In this document: positions 42,669-53,637 of the stretch, piece after piece
How positions within the stretch are numbered: the first letter of the stretch is position 1
How the letters are laid out: every line of letters starts with the position of its first letter
Assembly (NCBI GenBank): GCA_024291935.2
Contig: CM044321.1
Coordinates: 61,126,985-61,190,984, forward strand
DNA from: Okapia johnstoni
Taxonomy: Eukaryota > Chordata > Mammalia > Artiodactyla > Giraffidae
Length of the DNA stretch: 64,000 nt
Direction of reading: 5' to 3'
The notes under the pieces: model-generated
Told to the model about the DNA's origin: nothing
Database searches by the model: none
Seen by the model: only the letters and a program-made list of their open reading frames with translations
Program-made: the position numbers and the translations under genes

Positions 42669-42943
42669 GGTCTAGGCATTAAATTTCAAAGTGCTGTTCA
42701 AATAAAGTTAAGTTATCCCAGTATCCGGAATTAAGGCATTAACAAACATTTGGAAGATGTGAACAAAATTGAAAACACTTTAAAGATTTTTTTTAATGTA
42801 TTATATTTGCATGAAGTCTTTTTAATTGAATAAATCTGACTATAGCATGTAAGTTTTTCAAAGTGTTACTTTGATATTTTATATATTGTAATGATTGCTG
42901 AAATCATGATATTTGTCACATTACATAATTATAGCACAATATT
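42669..42943. other. Short unique AT-rich stretch
   Basis: Nothing recognised. Confidence 0.45.
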
Positions 42944-42953
42944 ATCATCTATT

Positions 42954-43163
42954 GGGCTTCCCTTATGGCTCAGGCAGTATAGAATCGGCCTGCAATGCAG
43001 GAGACTCAGGTTTGATCCCTGGATCAGGAACATCCCCTGGAGAAGGAAACGGCAACCCACTCCAGTATTCTTGCCCGGAGAATCCAATGGACAGAGGAAC
43101 CTGGTGCACTACAGTCCATGAGGTTGCAAAGAGCTGGACACAACTTAGTGTCAGAGAAAAAAA
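42954..43163 (+). mobile_element. Bov-tA SINE
   Basis: Plus-strand copy, 'gggcttcccttatggctcag' to 'cttagtgtcagagaaaaaa'. Flanking atcatctatt (42944-42953) and atcaactatt (43164-43173) are a target-site duplication with one mismatch. Confidence 0.95.
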
Positions 43164-43173
43164 ATCAACTATT

Positions 43174-43500
43174 ACTATATCCATTATGCTGTGCATTAGA
43201 TCTCTAGGGTTTATTCCTACCTGTTACAAACTTGTACCTTTAACCACTATCCTTATCCCTCCTACCCCATCCCCTGGTAATCACCATTTTACTCTCCGTT
43301 GTTTTTTTTTTTTAACATATTTAACATTTTTTATTTATTTATTGGCTGCACCGCACAACTTGCAGGATCTTGGTTCCTTGACCAGGGACTGAACCTGGAC
43401 CCTCAGCAGTAAAAAGCTTGGAGTCCTAACCACTAGACTGCCAGGGGATTCTCTGTATTTAATGTTTTTAGATCCCACATAGAATCTTTGTCTGACTTAG
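43174..43500 (-). mobile_element. Old LINE-1 3' region split by a CHR SINE
   Basis: Window order reads 'ccattatgctgtgcattaga', 'tccctcctaccccatcccct', 'ggtaatcaccattttactct', then beyond the inserted SINE 'tttttagatcccacatagaa'. This is the complement of an old L1 3' untranslated region. The left edge is hidden by the neighbouring Bov-tA. Confidence 0.75.
43300..43450 (-). mobile_element. CHR-type tRNA SINE inside an L1
   Basis: Minus-strand copy beginning with a T-run, then 'tttatttattggctgcaccg', 'ttccttgaccagggactgaa', 'gagtcctaaccactagactg'. It divides the L1 fragment. Confidence 0.93.
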
Positions 43501-44002
43501 AAGTTGTCCAAGTCTTGTCTTTGTCTGGCTTAGACGTTTTCTTTTTAATGACTGATGTGCTGTGTCTTTGGGCAAGTTCGAATCTATGCTTAGAGACCTC
43601 AGCTTTCCTATTTGCAATTTGGACTCCATAAAGCACATAGACATGGAAAGAGGATTTTTATAGAATGCCTATATTTCACTTTGGCTTTCTTGCATACAGC
43701 AGCTATAAAACCACAAATAGCCCAGCCAGATTTTCCTTATGTCTGGGCTTCCCACCCAGGAGCAAGTAAAACACTTCTCAAAAGTACTATTAGCTCCACT
43801 GAATTGCTACTTCCTCGTATTATATGGAGCCCAGGTGGTTTTTAAGTGTTAACACAACTTCCTCAAAACTGCCTCTCTGGCTCCCAGGGATTAACTCAGA
43901 TGCTTGGAAGGTAAGCTTTGCTCATTATTTTAACATTTTCTGTAGCTTCTCTGCAGGGTAGATTCATTCGGGCCACCCCAGAGTTTCCATTTTATAAGAC
44001 TG
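43501..44002. other. Unique non-coding DNA
   Basis: No repeat recognised. The right part, 43860-44000, is of the same repeat-free texture as the diverged duplicate next to it. Confidence 0.45.
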
Positions 44003-44155
44003 CCCCTTCCCAAAGAGAAAGAATATTTATGGAGCTTGTTCTGACAGCTCTGAAACGAAAGTGATAAAGAACTGTTTAAATTGCCAATCTAAAATTAATG
44101 TTCCCTTTCCAATAAGAAAGAATGTTTTTATGAAGCTTGTTCTGACACTTCTAAT
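44003..44155. repeat. Diverged pair of about 48-bp direct repeats
   Basis: The segment 44003-44051 recurs at 44104-44153. Both contain 'agaaagaat' followed by a T-rich stretch and then 'agcttgttctgaca', with some 85% identity by eye and small gaps. The repeats start about 100 bases apart and the spacer is AT-rich ('gataaagaactgtttaaatt'). Confidence 0.75.
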
Positions 44156-44397
44156 ATTAAACCATTTTAAGCCTGACCTTCTGAAATGAAGGGAAAATAG
44201 TTCAAATCTCTGTGGTCTAGGTGTGACATCTGCACGTGAGGTGTTAGAAGACCATGCTCTCGCGGTCCTTCCTTTGCCCTTGTCGTTTCTTTTCCCTTGT
44301 TTTCTTCCTTACATAGAAAGATCACCCAAAATTCAGGCCTTGTTCCTTTTCCCTCTTTCTCCCCAAACTCTCTTTTAGGTTTATACATTCATACAGG

Positions 44398-44428
44398 GAT
44401 TTTCATAGAGTGAGAGTCTATGAAAATC
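44398..44428. other. Inverted repeat, 11-base arms
   Basis: GATTTTCATAG (44398-44408), a nine-base loop, then CTATGAAAATC (44418-44428): perfectly complementary arms. It may form a hairpin; no known RNA family fits. Confidence 0.8.
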
Positions 44429-45389
44429 ACAGCAATTTGCAATCCTGAATTACTCCAAAATATTAAGTAAAAGCCTGTGTGTTTCACTGGCAGACACCAT
44501 CAGAGGGAAAAAGAAAAAGGAAGCTTACATAGGAGGTATGGGAAGAAGAAGAGAAGAAAAGACAAAAGGGGTAGATTTTAAAAGTTGGTGAAAACATGAG
44601 CTACATTCCTCTTGTTTCCAGAGAAACCACCAGTCACCTAGAATTCTTCAGCAAATCACTCACCAGAAATGCGAGTAAGACTCTCCATCAAAAAACAGAG
44701 GAGAAGCACTCATTGCAAAACTGAGAAAAACATTATTTTTCTCAGGCTTATAAAAGTAAATAAATTTATAAAAGAAAATAAATTCTTTATAGGATTTCTA
44801 TAAAGGCCCTTTCCAACTCCATTTGTATAAATTATATTCCATATTGCTGATCCACAATGAAATCAAATATATTTTCAGAATGGTAAACTGAACAAAACTA
44901 TTACACTTGTATATGCATGGCGGGGTGGAGATGGGAAGTGCTAGTGACCATAAGCAATAAACAGTAGGTAATAGTGGTATGGGAGGTAAAAGTCTACCTT
45001 TTAATATCCTATTTGTAACTATTAAATCCCAGACATGAGAAAGAAAAAACAATTTGTTAAATTACACGTTCAGTGACAAAAACTTTGGTATCCGAACAAA
45101 CTTGCATAAATAAATCTATGTGTCAAGGGCTTTTGATAGATGAAACATCTTAAATTTTACTCCTGGGGCTTTACCAGGTCTCCAGGACCACAGTTGAATT
45201 TATAGCTTTGGATTGTTCAGAAATGTACAGTTGATCCCTCAGGTGGATTATATATGAAGCTATGCTTTAAGCATTTGCAAAGTTTATAGCACCTTAAATT
45301 GGTATTGAATTCCCAAGTGTTTGAACCTCAAGATAGAGAAAACAATACTGTTGATTTAAAAAATAACATTCCTTTCTATTAAAGCGTAT
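44429..45389. other. Unique AT-rich non-coding DNA
   Basis: No repeat or gene recognised over about 960 bases. Confidence 0.45.
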
Positions 45390-45690
45390 ACATGCATTAC
45401 AGAAAATTTAGGAGATGTACATAAGCCAAAAGAAGAAGAAAGCATGCATAATTCTAGCATTAAGAAATCAAGACCATTGTACATCTCATTATATATATTC
45501 TTTTCTCCATTGTTTATAATGGCCACATGGTACAGCACTGCATGGATATACCATAGTTGATTTAACCAATTCCTCATTGCTAGGAATTTAGCTTTGTTTT
45601 CCTTTTTTTTTTTGCCAAAATTCATCAAGTGACAATGAATACCCTTGTAACATAAATCTTTGTACAGATCTGTTTGCTCCTCTGCAATTA
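45390..45690 (-). mobile_element. Old LINE-1 3' region
   Basis: Window order reads 'tgtttataatggccacatgg', 'gcatggatataccatagttg', 'atttaaccaattcctcattg', 'gacaatgaatacccttgtaa', 'ataaatctttgtacagatct'. It is the complement of an ancient mammalian L1 3' untranslated region. The left edge, about 45390, is uncertain. Confidence 0.75.
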
Positions 45691-45966
45691 AATTTGGGCA
45701 GAAAGAGAACTTACGTGAACAGAATGTTTAAAGCATGTAATCATTTTAAAGCTACCCTCCAAACATTTGAGATTTATTTTGATGGTCAGAATTTGATATA
45801 AGGAGAGTTTATCTTGGATATGACTCTAAGAAAGGAGATGAATTTAATACTACAAGTTCTTGGTGGAGTTTACTTGCGAAGTATGTCATGGCACAGAATT
45901 AAAGAACAGAGTCAGAGGGCACTCCCAAATAAAGCAAGGTTTTCCTACCCCTTTGGGAGTAGCCGC
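45691..45966. other. Short unique stretch
   Basis: Nothing recognised. Confidence 0.45.
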
Positions 45967-45977
45967 ATCTTCCTGTG

Positions 45978-46188
45978 GACTTCCTTGGTGGCTCAGTGGT
46001 AAAGAATCCACCTGCTAATGCAGGAGATGTGGGTTTGATCCCTGGGTCAGGAAGATCCTCTGGAGGAGGAAATGGCAACCCATTTCAGTATTGCTGCCTG
46101 GGAAATCCCATGGACAGAGGAGCCTGGTGGGTTACAGTCCATGGGGTCGCAAAGAGTCAGACATGACTGAGCAACTGAGCGTGCACAG
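45978..46188 (+). mobile_element. Bov-tA SINE
   Basis: Plus-strand full copy, 'gacttccttggtggctcagt' to 'gagcaactgagcgtgcacag'. The target site atcttcctgtg is duplicated exactly at 45967-45977 and 46189-46199. Confidence 0.97.
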
Positions 46189-46199
46189 ATCTTCCTGTG

Positions 46200-46614
46200 A
46201 GTGTAAATAATCTGGGGATGAGGAAGGTATGCACCCAGTAAGAAGGACAGTGAGGTCCCTGGACAAAGGTGCCGAGGGGAAGGCCATTTCTGAAGAGTTT
46301 TCCCAGGGAATATCATCCCGAAGGATTTCATAAAAGAAGAAACAACCTGTACAACCTACGGTGTTTTCAGGCTTATATTCACATTTTCTGTAAATGCAGA
46401 AGTTGTTAGCATTTTGGAACTTTCTTCCACTTGAGAGTCATTTAAATAATAACCTAGATAATGCAGTATCTGGGAGCATAGGTAAAAGGCATCCAGGATT
46501 CTTTTGCTTCTGGGGAGGGTTCTAGAAAATTGGAGATTAATGTAACAGAGGGGCACATGCTAAGAAAAAATAAATCACTGTGCTTGAGATGAATAGAGGC
46601 ATCTCATATAAAAT
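46200..46614. other. Unique non-coding DNA
   Basis: Nothing recognised over about 400 bases. Confidence 0.45.
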
Positions 46615-46838
46615 AGGGCTTCTTCCCAGATGGCATTGATGGTAAAGAATCCGCCTGCCAAAGCAGGAGACATGGGTTCCATCTCTGGGTCGGGAAGATC
46701 TCCTGGAGAAGGAAATGGCAACCCGCTCCAGTATTCTTGCCTGGAGAATCCCATGGACAGAGGAACCTGGCGGGCTACAGTCCATGGGATCTTAAAGACA
46801 GTTGGACAAGACTGAAATGAATTAATGTGCACGCATAT
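46615..46838 (+). mobile_element. Bov-tA SINE
   Basis: Plus-strand copy, 'agggcttcttcccagatggc' to 'gactgaaatgaattaatgtg'. No clean target-site duplication could be identified. Confidence 0.94.
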
Positions 46839-47320
46839 CAAGGATCAAGTCAGCTCTAGGGGAAATCAATTCTGAAACTGTTAACAGCCTGTGATTCTGA
46901 GTAATGGAGATGGAGGGAGACAAACTTTTTATTTGGGGTTCTACTGTCTGGATTTTTACAAATTACTACTATGTGCATGCCTTGCATTTATAAAGGAAAA
47001 GAAACTTAAAATAACTATAATGGATATACGCTTTAAAAATAACTGGCTTAGATTTCAGGTCTTCAGGCTGTGACTCAACAAGCTTAATCTTTTAAAGAGG
47101 CTGCCTTCGTAGACCGTGTAGCAATAATTGTTGCTGTTGTTTCAAATTAACTTCTATTAGCAATAACAAAAAGGTTTGTAAAATAAAAAATTAGACATCA
47201 TTTATAGCAATTTCTCCAAAATCCAAACATCAATGGGAAATAGAGAAAACAATATTAGCTTAAAACAGATCCTTCTTATCTTCCTCTCATATATCACATT
47301 GTTTTCTTCATTCTCAAATA
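46839..47320. other. Unique AT-rich non-coding DNA
   Basis: Nothing recognised. Confidence 0.45.
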
Positions 47321-47445
47321 AAGGAAATGGCAACCCACTCTAGTGTTCTTGCCTGGAGAATCCCAGGGACGGGGGAGCCTGGTGGGCTTCCATCTATGGG
47401 GGTCGCACAGAGTCGGACATGACTGAAGTGACTTAGCAGTTTAGA
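47321..47445 (+). mobile_element. 5'-truncated Bov-tA SINE
   Basis: Starts in mid-element at 'aaggaaatggcaacccactc' and ends 'gaagtgacttagcag'. The head is missing. Confidence 0.93.
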
Positions 47446-47559
47446 ATAATAATACCAAACACTAGTATTATTAAAGCAATGTCTCATAAAAATCACTTAT
47501 GTTTGAATTCTGTTTCATGGAGATATAATTTTCTTCTTTACTCTCTAGCCCAGGTGAAA
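47446..47559. other. Short unique stretch
   Basis: Nothing recognised. Confidence 0.4.
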
Positions 47560-47890
47560 TGAGAGTGAATCTTAAAAAGCATTTTGTTTAGTGTTCCTTA
47601 TTTATTAATAGGGGACCAAGAAGACCTTTTAAAATAAAATGTAATTCAATAGAACTAGTTTGAAAATAAATAGAGCACATGTGGTTAAACTTTGCTTTTG
47701 AAATTAACCTATCAGGCGCAGATCTCTGTAATTAAAGATTCCTAGTTCACAGTTCTCTGAATCACTGCATTTGGCAGGCAAATGCCAGTAATTTTCATTT
47801 CACAACACAGTGCCTCAGACAGTAATAAGCCAGAACGAAACACATGCAGGTTTAATCAGGTAACAAAGCATGTCAAATACTTACCCTGAA
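47560..47890. promoter_or_regulatory. Candidate conserved enhancer block (inferred)
   Basis: Repeat-free, with a palindromic E-box CACATGTG at 47676-47683, a homeodomain-like GTAATTAAAG at 47728-47737, and the quasi-palindrome 'catttggcaggcaaatgcca' near 47768-47787 flanked by GTAATTTTCATT. The word density resembles developmental enhancers. Conservation was not tested. Confidence 0.4.
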
Positions 47891-48060
47891 ACAAGAGAGT
47901 CTGGCACATGAAGTGTGAGCCTCCGAGAAGTCCCTTAGGGGATGTTATATGCTCTGATCTGTACCTTTTCACAGCTTCTGTTGACACCTTTAAGAGGAAA
48001 AGAAAAGTCTCCACAAGAACAGGCGTCAGTATTCAAAACAAATCACTCTCGATGGGACTT
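47891..48060. other. Short unique stretch
   Basis: Nothing recognised. Confidence 0.4.
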
Positions 48061-48069
48061 CTGGGAGCC

Positions 48070-48160
48070 AAAGATACAAACACAGACACTCACACATGCA
48101 GACATGTGCATGGACACAGATGCATAAGCACACACGTGCACATTCACATACAAATAATAT
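48070..48160. repeat. Degenerate purine-pyrimidine alternating tract
   Basis: Interrupted CA/TG-rich sequence with ACACA, CATG, GTGCA and CACGTGCA words. It looks like an old decayed CA microsatellite. The pattern can favour Z-DNA, but that is not shown. Confidence 0.65.
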
Positions 48161-48310
48161 ATCAATGCAAACATAGAGGCAGGTAAGTAAATGAAGGGCA
48201 TTTAAAGAATGATCTTTATTTAAGCAATTTTGGTTCAAGTGCCATAATAAGAAAAAATGCTATATTTAGCTCTTAGGAAAGTATGGAAAAGTTTGACTTT
48301 GGTCTATAGG

Positions 48311-48345
<35 letters not shown>
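48311..48345. repeat. (TC)n(TA)n compound microsatellite
   Basis: About nine TC units pass directly into about eight TA units, ending exactly where the next SINE begins. Confidence 0.95.
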
Positions 48346-48556
48346 GGGCTTCCCTGGTGGCTCAGTGGAAAGAATCTGCTTGCTAATGCAAGAGATGCAG
48401 TTTCAATCCCTGGGTTGGGAAGATCCTCTGGAGAAGGAAATGGTAACCCACTCCAGTATTCTTACCTGGAGAATCCCATGGACAGTGGAGCCTGGTGATC
48501 TACAGTCCATGAAGGTCTCAAAGAGTCAGACATGACTGAAGTGACTTAGCATGCAT
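48346..48556 (+). mobile_element. Bov-tA SINE
   Basis: Plus-strand copy, 'gggcttccctggtggctcag' to 'gaagtgacttagcatgcatc'. TATATATA-type sequence lies on both sides, fitting insertion into the TA part of the microsatellite. A clean target-site duplication cannot be distinguished from the repeat. Confidence 0.95.
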
Positions 48557-49358
48557 CTATTTTATATATATACTAGCTGTTTCAGGGCCGAGAGATAAGC
48601 CAACAAGGTACTGCTCTTAGAAGGAAAACCAAGGAGCAGGAAGACTTTCCAAGGCTCTCATATGGCAAGTCCAGAGATCTTAAGTAAGGGACTTGATATC
48701 TAAAATCCATGATCTATGGGGCAACCAAGGAGCTAGTGATGAGAAAATTTTGCAACATACATTGTACATAGCCCACATGGACAGGGTTGTCCACAATAGT
48801 GCTTCCTTTAGACCTGGAAAGCTAGCTTGACCAGTGTGGTGCCTCCTTTGGCTTTGCCTCTCCTCAAAGAGTGAAAGGTCCACAGGACAAGGGGAAGTGC
48901 CCATCTGAAGCCCTGTCACCAAGTTCTGGATATAGGGTCCCCAGCACATGCCCCTCTTCCCCAAACAGCCCCAAACCCAGGTCCTTGCTGGATGGTGGGG
49001 GCCTGCTGGGAAATTGGGTTCTCTCCGTTCACTTCCAAGTAAAATAACATGTTTATTAGAGAATATATAATCAAGGCATGCTTATTTGAAGGTTACAGAG
49101 ATATTTTCATATGTGAAATCAACAATAACTTCAGCAATTTTTCTAAAGAGTATAGCTAGCAACAGATTTTTTTCAGGAAAGTGCATTTCATCACTGTCAT
49201 AGTTTAGAAATGCCAGCACATGAAGATAACAAAGAACAGACACTTTTAGTTGATTTTATCATTGCTTTTAAATTCTCGGCAAACCATGAACCCACTTATT
49301 ACTTGTACTTGGCAAGGGATGGGGAGGAGAATCACTGCCCTGCCTTTGATATTCCACT
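48557..49358. other. Unique non-coding DNA
   Basis: No repeat or gene recognised over 800 bases. Confidence 0.45.
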
Positions 49359-49572
49359 CATGCTTGTAATCATTCATATCTGACTCTTTGCACCTCATGG
49401 ACTGTAGCACACCAGGCTCCTCTGTCCAGGGGATTTTCCCAGCAAGAATATTGGAGTGGGTTGCCATTTCCTCCTCCCGATGACCATCCTCACCCAGCGA
49501 TTGAACCTGAGTCTCCTGCACCTCCTACATTGGCAGGTAGATTCTTTATCACTGAGCCACCTGGGAAGCCCC
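49359..49572 (-). mobile_element. Bov-tA SINE
   Basis: Minus-strand copy from 'catgcttgtaatcattcata' to 'gagccacctgggaagcccc'. Flanking ttgatattccact (49346-49358) and ttgatatttcact (49573-49585) are a 13-base target-site duplication with one mismatch. Confidence 0.96.
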
Positions 49573-49585
49573 TTGATATTTCACT

Positions 49586-49789
49586 GCTCCTCCTTTGTTC
49601 CAGGTCTTCTGAGAAGGTGTCCTGATGTCTAAAAGAAGGGCCATAACCATCTGCCACTGTCAGCTCAGGGGTGAAGAATGAACAGAACCTCCTAGCACAT
49701 TTAAGAAGAATTTCCTTCAGGCTACATGGCCCTAGTTCATGTGGGAGGAGAAAACAAGAGTGGTACAATATATGTTGAATATCTTTCCG
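49586..49789. other. Short unique stretch
   Basis: Nothing recognised. Confidence 0.4.
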
Positions 49790-49955
49790 GCTATTATACA
49801 ACACATAGAATGCTGCTCAATGTTATGTGGCAGCCTGAATATGAGGGGAGTTTGAGGGAGAATGGATACTGTAAATACATGGCTGAGCTTTTTGCCGTCT
49901 ACCTGAAACTATTACAATGCTGTTAATCAGCTATACTTTAGAGTAAATTAAAAAG
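49790..49955 (+). mobile_element. L1 3' end
   Basis: 'ctgctcaatgttatgtggca', 'gagaatggatactgtaaata', 'ctgaaactattacaatgctg', 'ttaatcagctatacttta'. Same L1 3' end subfamily as the piece at 39752. An open frame of 66 codons over it is coincidental. Confidence 0.85.
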
Positions 49956-51033
49956 CATATCTTAGACTTCTTCGTCAGCCACGATAAGGGAGTCTTTCAG
50001 AGTTTGTTTCCAAGTGAATCCTTGAATCATATTATTGTAGCAGGTAATGCTGATCATTAGGGGACCTGAGTTCTACTGATATGAACGTTGACTCTGATAC
50101 AAACATTCCACACGATTTACTGTCTCTCTGAGTTTTGACGTCTCCAATGTTACTTACAGCTGGAAAGAAATGTTTATATATAACTAGTCACCAATGAGCT
50201 ATGAAGCAGAAAGGAGCTTAAGTTGGTTTTAGGAGCCAGAGGAGAAATCTGGATGCTAAGTTGAAGGGAAGATAAGAAACTCAAGCTCTTCTTTCTGGAG
50301 GAGCTTCAAACACTGTATTGCTGAAAGCCCTACCATTCATCTCTGCTTTACTAGTTATATCTTCTTAGTGTTCACCTGGTCTACAGTATCTTTTATTAGT
50401 TGAGTGTCAACTATCTCCTTGGTGTAGAACAGAGCCCTACTCCTCTATCTCTTGGAGCAGAAAATGCAAGAAGGATTGTGATGGATGGGAAGAACCACAA
50501 TAGCCACCAAAGCACATTGTTAAAGTGGTTTTAAAAGATCTGTCAGTTTCAGAGTCAATTTCAAAAGATGTATTTCAAAGCAATGTCTTCTAAGGGGAAA
50601 CGACTCTGGCATATAGTGAGAGCTTGGTAATTGTTATTGAACAAAAGGTTCTCAGCTCCTTAGAAGGCGATGGTTCACTTCATTCAATTCTTCAGAAGTA
50701 AAGAATTCATGAATATGTCCATATCTTGCTGTCATACTGGCAGTTCTATGGGTAGTGCTGTCCATGAATTGCAATGACAAAATTAGCATCAGGATGGGAA
50801 ATCAAGAAGTCTGAATCTTTGGCCAGAAGCAAAGTGCCGAGAGATCTGGTGAGATACGCAATCCCTCAGGAAAGATCAGGGCACAAATCAGAGCATATAG
50901 CAGCCTGTTCTTTGGGTGGTTAGGTGTGGTCACACACAGCAAAAGGAAAGAAACCTTTAAACAGGGCCTGCAGAAGTGCTGGCCACCGTGTTCAGTGGTT
51001 AAAGGACTAGCAGATCATTTGGGTTTTGTTACA
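49956..51033. other. Unique non-coding DNA
   Basis: No gene recognised over about 1.1 kb. Faint MIR-like words ('gacctgagttctactgatat', 'tactgtctctctgagttttg') occur at 50065-50145 but are too decayed to call. Confidence 0.45.
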
Positions 51034-51143
51034 CCAGAATTCTTGCCTGGAGAACCCCATGGACAGAGGAGAGCCTGGTGGGCTACAGTCCATGGGGTCG
51101 CAAAGAGTCGGACACAACTGAGCAGCTTTCACTCACTCACTCA
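51034..51143 (+). mobile_element. 5'-truncated Bov-tA SINE
   Basis: Starts at 'ccagaattcttgcctggaga' and ends in 'tttcactcactcactca'. Only the 3' half is present. Another copy in the same orientation follows after about 35 bases. Confidence 0.93.
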
Positions 51144-51177
51144 TACCTTATCTTGAGCTCTTCTTGCAAAATAAACA

Positions 51178-51366
51178 AGGCTCCCCAGGCTCAGATGGTA
51201 AAGAATCTGCCTGCAATGCAGGAGACCTGAGTTCGATCCCTGGAGAAGGGAGTGGCTTACCCACTCCAGTATTCTTGCCTGGAGAATCCCATGGACAGAG
51301 GAGCCTGGAAGACTACAGTCCATAGGGTTGCAAAGAGTCAGATACAACTGAGTTTCACTTTCAGTC
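51178..51366 (+). mobile_element. Bov-tA SINE
   Basis: Plus-strand copy, 'aggctccccaggctcagatg' to 'gagtttcactttcag'. It lacks part of the region after 'tcgatccctgg'. Confidence 0.94.
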
Positions 51367-52328
51367 ATGAGACCTACCAATGGAAGGTGTGACCCTGCAT
51401 TCTGACCAAGGACCTAACCAGGTCAACACAAAATGCCTGAGGTCAGAAAAGTCACATCTGTGGTCAAAACATCTAGATCACTCCATCATCACTCCAAGAA
51501 GTGACAGCTTCCTCTTGAGAACATTGCACCCTTCTGAGGACACTGATACTCACGCTGGGAGCATGTTGTCTTATTCACTGTGTATTATAACCAGACACCA
51601 GGTAACAACTGGGCAGAGATGTTGTAATTTCAACTGCAGACTATTGGGTAGAATAGAAATGCTTTAAAGCCCTTTCCTAGCCTGAGATTCTATTGTGTGA
51701 CTGCCTTGAATTCCCAGTTGACTTTCTCACATCCTTTTTCTGTGAACTGATACTGGGATCAAGGAGGTAGGGATACATGGATGATGTTCAAGTCAGACAT
51801 GGAGGGAAGAATCGTCTATCCATTCCCCTCCCCCATGTATTCCCCTTTTCCGGTGGAAAATAAAATTGAAGGTAAGGATTCAATACAATGGCCCTTACTA
51901 GTGCTTTGCTTCTAGTGAGCTGTGCTCCAATGCAGTGTGATCCAGAGCTAAACAGACAACTATTTCTTGAAGCTCCTCTCTAGACACAAGATATTATTAA
52001 ACTGCCATTTTTAGTCTAATTGTGCCACCAGATTCTTTCCCAGCTCAGAGACCTTAGAGCAGAGGACCAAAATGTGGTCCTCTGAATCCTGTGACTGCGG
52101 GAAGCCCAGTGCCTGCTTTGGCCCCTGAGAGTGAAGAAACAGTGCAGCCCATTATGCAGACTGTTCCTAAGAGGAAGCTCCTTAAATGGTAATTAAGTTC
52201 TTTCTCTTAGCAAGATTTTGAAAAAGAAAAACAATCTTTGATATGGTCCATAAAACAGCATTTTAAAACTTGGAAGTGAAGACCAACTTGTTTCCTCTGA
52301 CCCTGACCATAGCCAACGTGCTCCAACG
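51367..52328. other. Unique non-coding DNA
   Basis: No repeat or gene recognised over about 960 bases. Confidence 0.45.
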
Positions 52329-52338
52329 AAATAAACCT

Positions 52339-52838
52339 GGAACCGGTGGCTACCAAAAAGGAAGGGGGTGGGGGAGGGCTGGAGTGGGAGGTCGGTGTTA
52401 GCAAATGTAAGCTTTTATAGAGAGAATGTATAGACAATAAGGTCCTGTTATATAGCACAGAGAACTATATTCAATACCCTATTATAAAACATAATGGGGA
52501 AAATATGTATTAAAAAAGAATAAATATATATATGGATATATATAGGGCTCCCCAGGTGGTGCAGTGGTAACGAATCTTCATGCCAATGCAGGAGACTCAA
52601 GAGACACAGGTTCGATCCCTGGGTCGGGAAGATTCCCTGGAGGAGGGTATAGCAACCCACTCCAGTATTCTTGCCTGGAGAATCCCGTGGACAGAGGAGC
52701 CTGGAGGGCTACCGTCCAAAGGGTAGTAAAGAGTTGGACACAGTTGAAGCGACTTAGTACACACACATAACTGAATCACTCTGCTGTTTAGCAGTAATTA
52801 ACACAACATTGTAAATCAACTATACTTCAATTAGAAAA
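52339..52838 (+). mobile_element. L1 3' end split by a Bov-tA
   Basis: The left part has 'gacaataaggtcctgttata', 'tagcacagagaactatattc', 'aataccctattataaaacat'. The right part has 'taactgaatcactctgctgt', 'ttaacacaacattgtaaatc', 'aactatacttcaattag' and an A-run. A decamer aaataaacct at 52329-52338 and 52839-52848 is a likely target-site duplication. Confidence 0.9.
52543..52768 (+). mobile_element. Bov-tA2-like SINE inside an L1 3' end
   Basis: Plus-strand copy, 'agggctccccaggtggtgca' to 'gcgacttagtacacaca'. It sits in the TA-rich part of the L1 end, so the target-site duplication is hard to read. Confidence 0.95.
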
Positions 52839-52910
52839 AAATAAACCTCAGGTTACTGGGCATAGATGCATGGTCATGGAGAGAAATAGCAAAAAGAAAT
52901 GGGCACTTGG

Positions 52911-52931
52911 TAAAAAAAAAAAAAAAAAAAG
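52911..52931. repeat. Poly(dA) tract
   Basis: About 20 consecutive A residues with no element recognised directly upstream. A second A-run of 12 lies near 52994. Confidence 0.85.
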
Positions 52932-53118
52932 CTAATAAGAGCAAGATGGGAAAAATAATGAACTGCATCAAAATGGAATGTTCTATTCACAGAAAAAAAA
53001 AAAACAACAACCTTTGTGGACTCTTTTTCTAGATCTGCTCTTTTGGACTTTCAAAAATGGTGAGGGCTACATGTTCTAAAGTACTTGGACTCAGCTCAAG
53101 CAGACTGGGTCATTTCAT

Positions 53119-53637
53119 CTTTTTTTAAAACCAATTTTTATTGGAGTTTATTTGCTTTACAACGTTGTGTTAATTTCTGCTGTACAGTGAAGTGAATTGG
53201 CTATATGTATGCATATGTATATCCCCTCTTTTTTGGATTTCCTTCCCATTTATGTCACCACAGAGCACTGAGTAGGATTCCCTGCACTACTCAGTATGTT
53301 CTCATTAGTTACCTATTTTATGTGTGTGTGTTAGTTGCTCAGTCATGTCTGAATCTTTTTCAACCACGTGGACTGCAGCTCACCAGGCTCCTCTGTCCAT
53401 GGAATTCTCCATGCAAGAACACTGGAGTGGGTTGCCATTTCCTCCTCCAGGGGATCTTTCTGACCCAGGGATTGAACCTGAGGCTCTTGTGTCTCCTTCA
53501 TTGGCAGGCAGATTCTTTACAGTCTGGAAAGTCCGTGATTATTTTATACATAGTATCAATAGTATATATGAGTCAATCCCAATTTCCCAATTCTTCCCGC
53601 TCCCTACCCCCTTTCCCCTTTGGTATCCATATATTGT
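53119..53637 (-). mobile_element. L1 3' end, minus strand, split by a Bov-tA
   Basis: Window order: T-run, 'accaatttttattggagttt', 'tttgctttacaacgttgtgt', 'taatttctgctgtacagtga', 'tccctgcactactcag', and after the SINE 'tactccctaccccctttccc'-like sequence to 53637. The word gtcatttcatctttttt occurs just before the element (53109 on) and again from 53638, so it is the target-site duplication, and the target was the T-rich end of another L1. Confidence 0.9.
53322..53539 (-). mobile_element. Bov-tA SINE inside an L1
   Basis: Minus-strand copy from 'gtgtgtgtgttagttgctca' to 'attctttacagtctggaaag'. The octamer tattttat flanks it at 53314-53321 and 53540-53547. The two open frames of 121 and 150 codons crossing this region are retro-element read-through. 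Confidence 0.94.

Noticed and set aside
42913..43392. 159-codon plus-strand frame
   Set aside because: Crosses a Bov-tA SINE, an L1 3' end and a CHR SINE; the frame is a by-product of these repeats.
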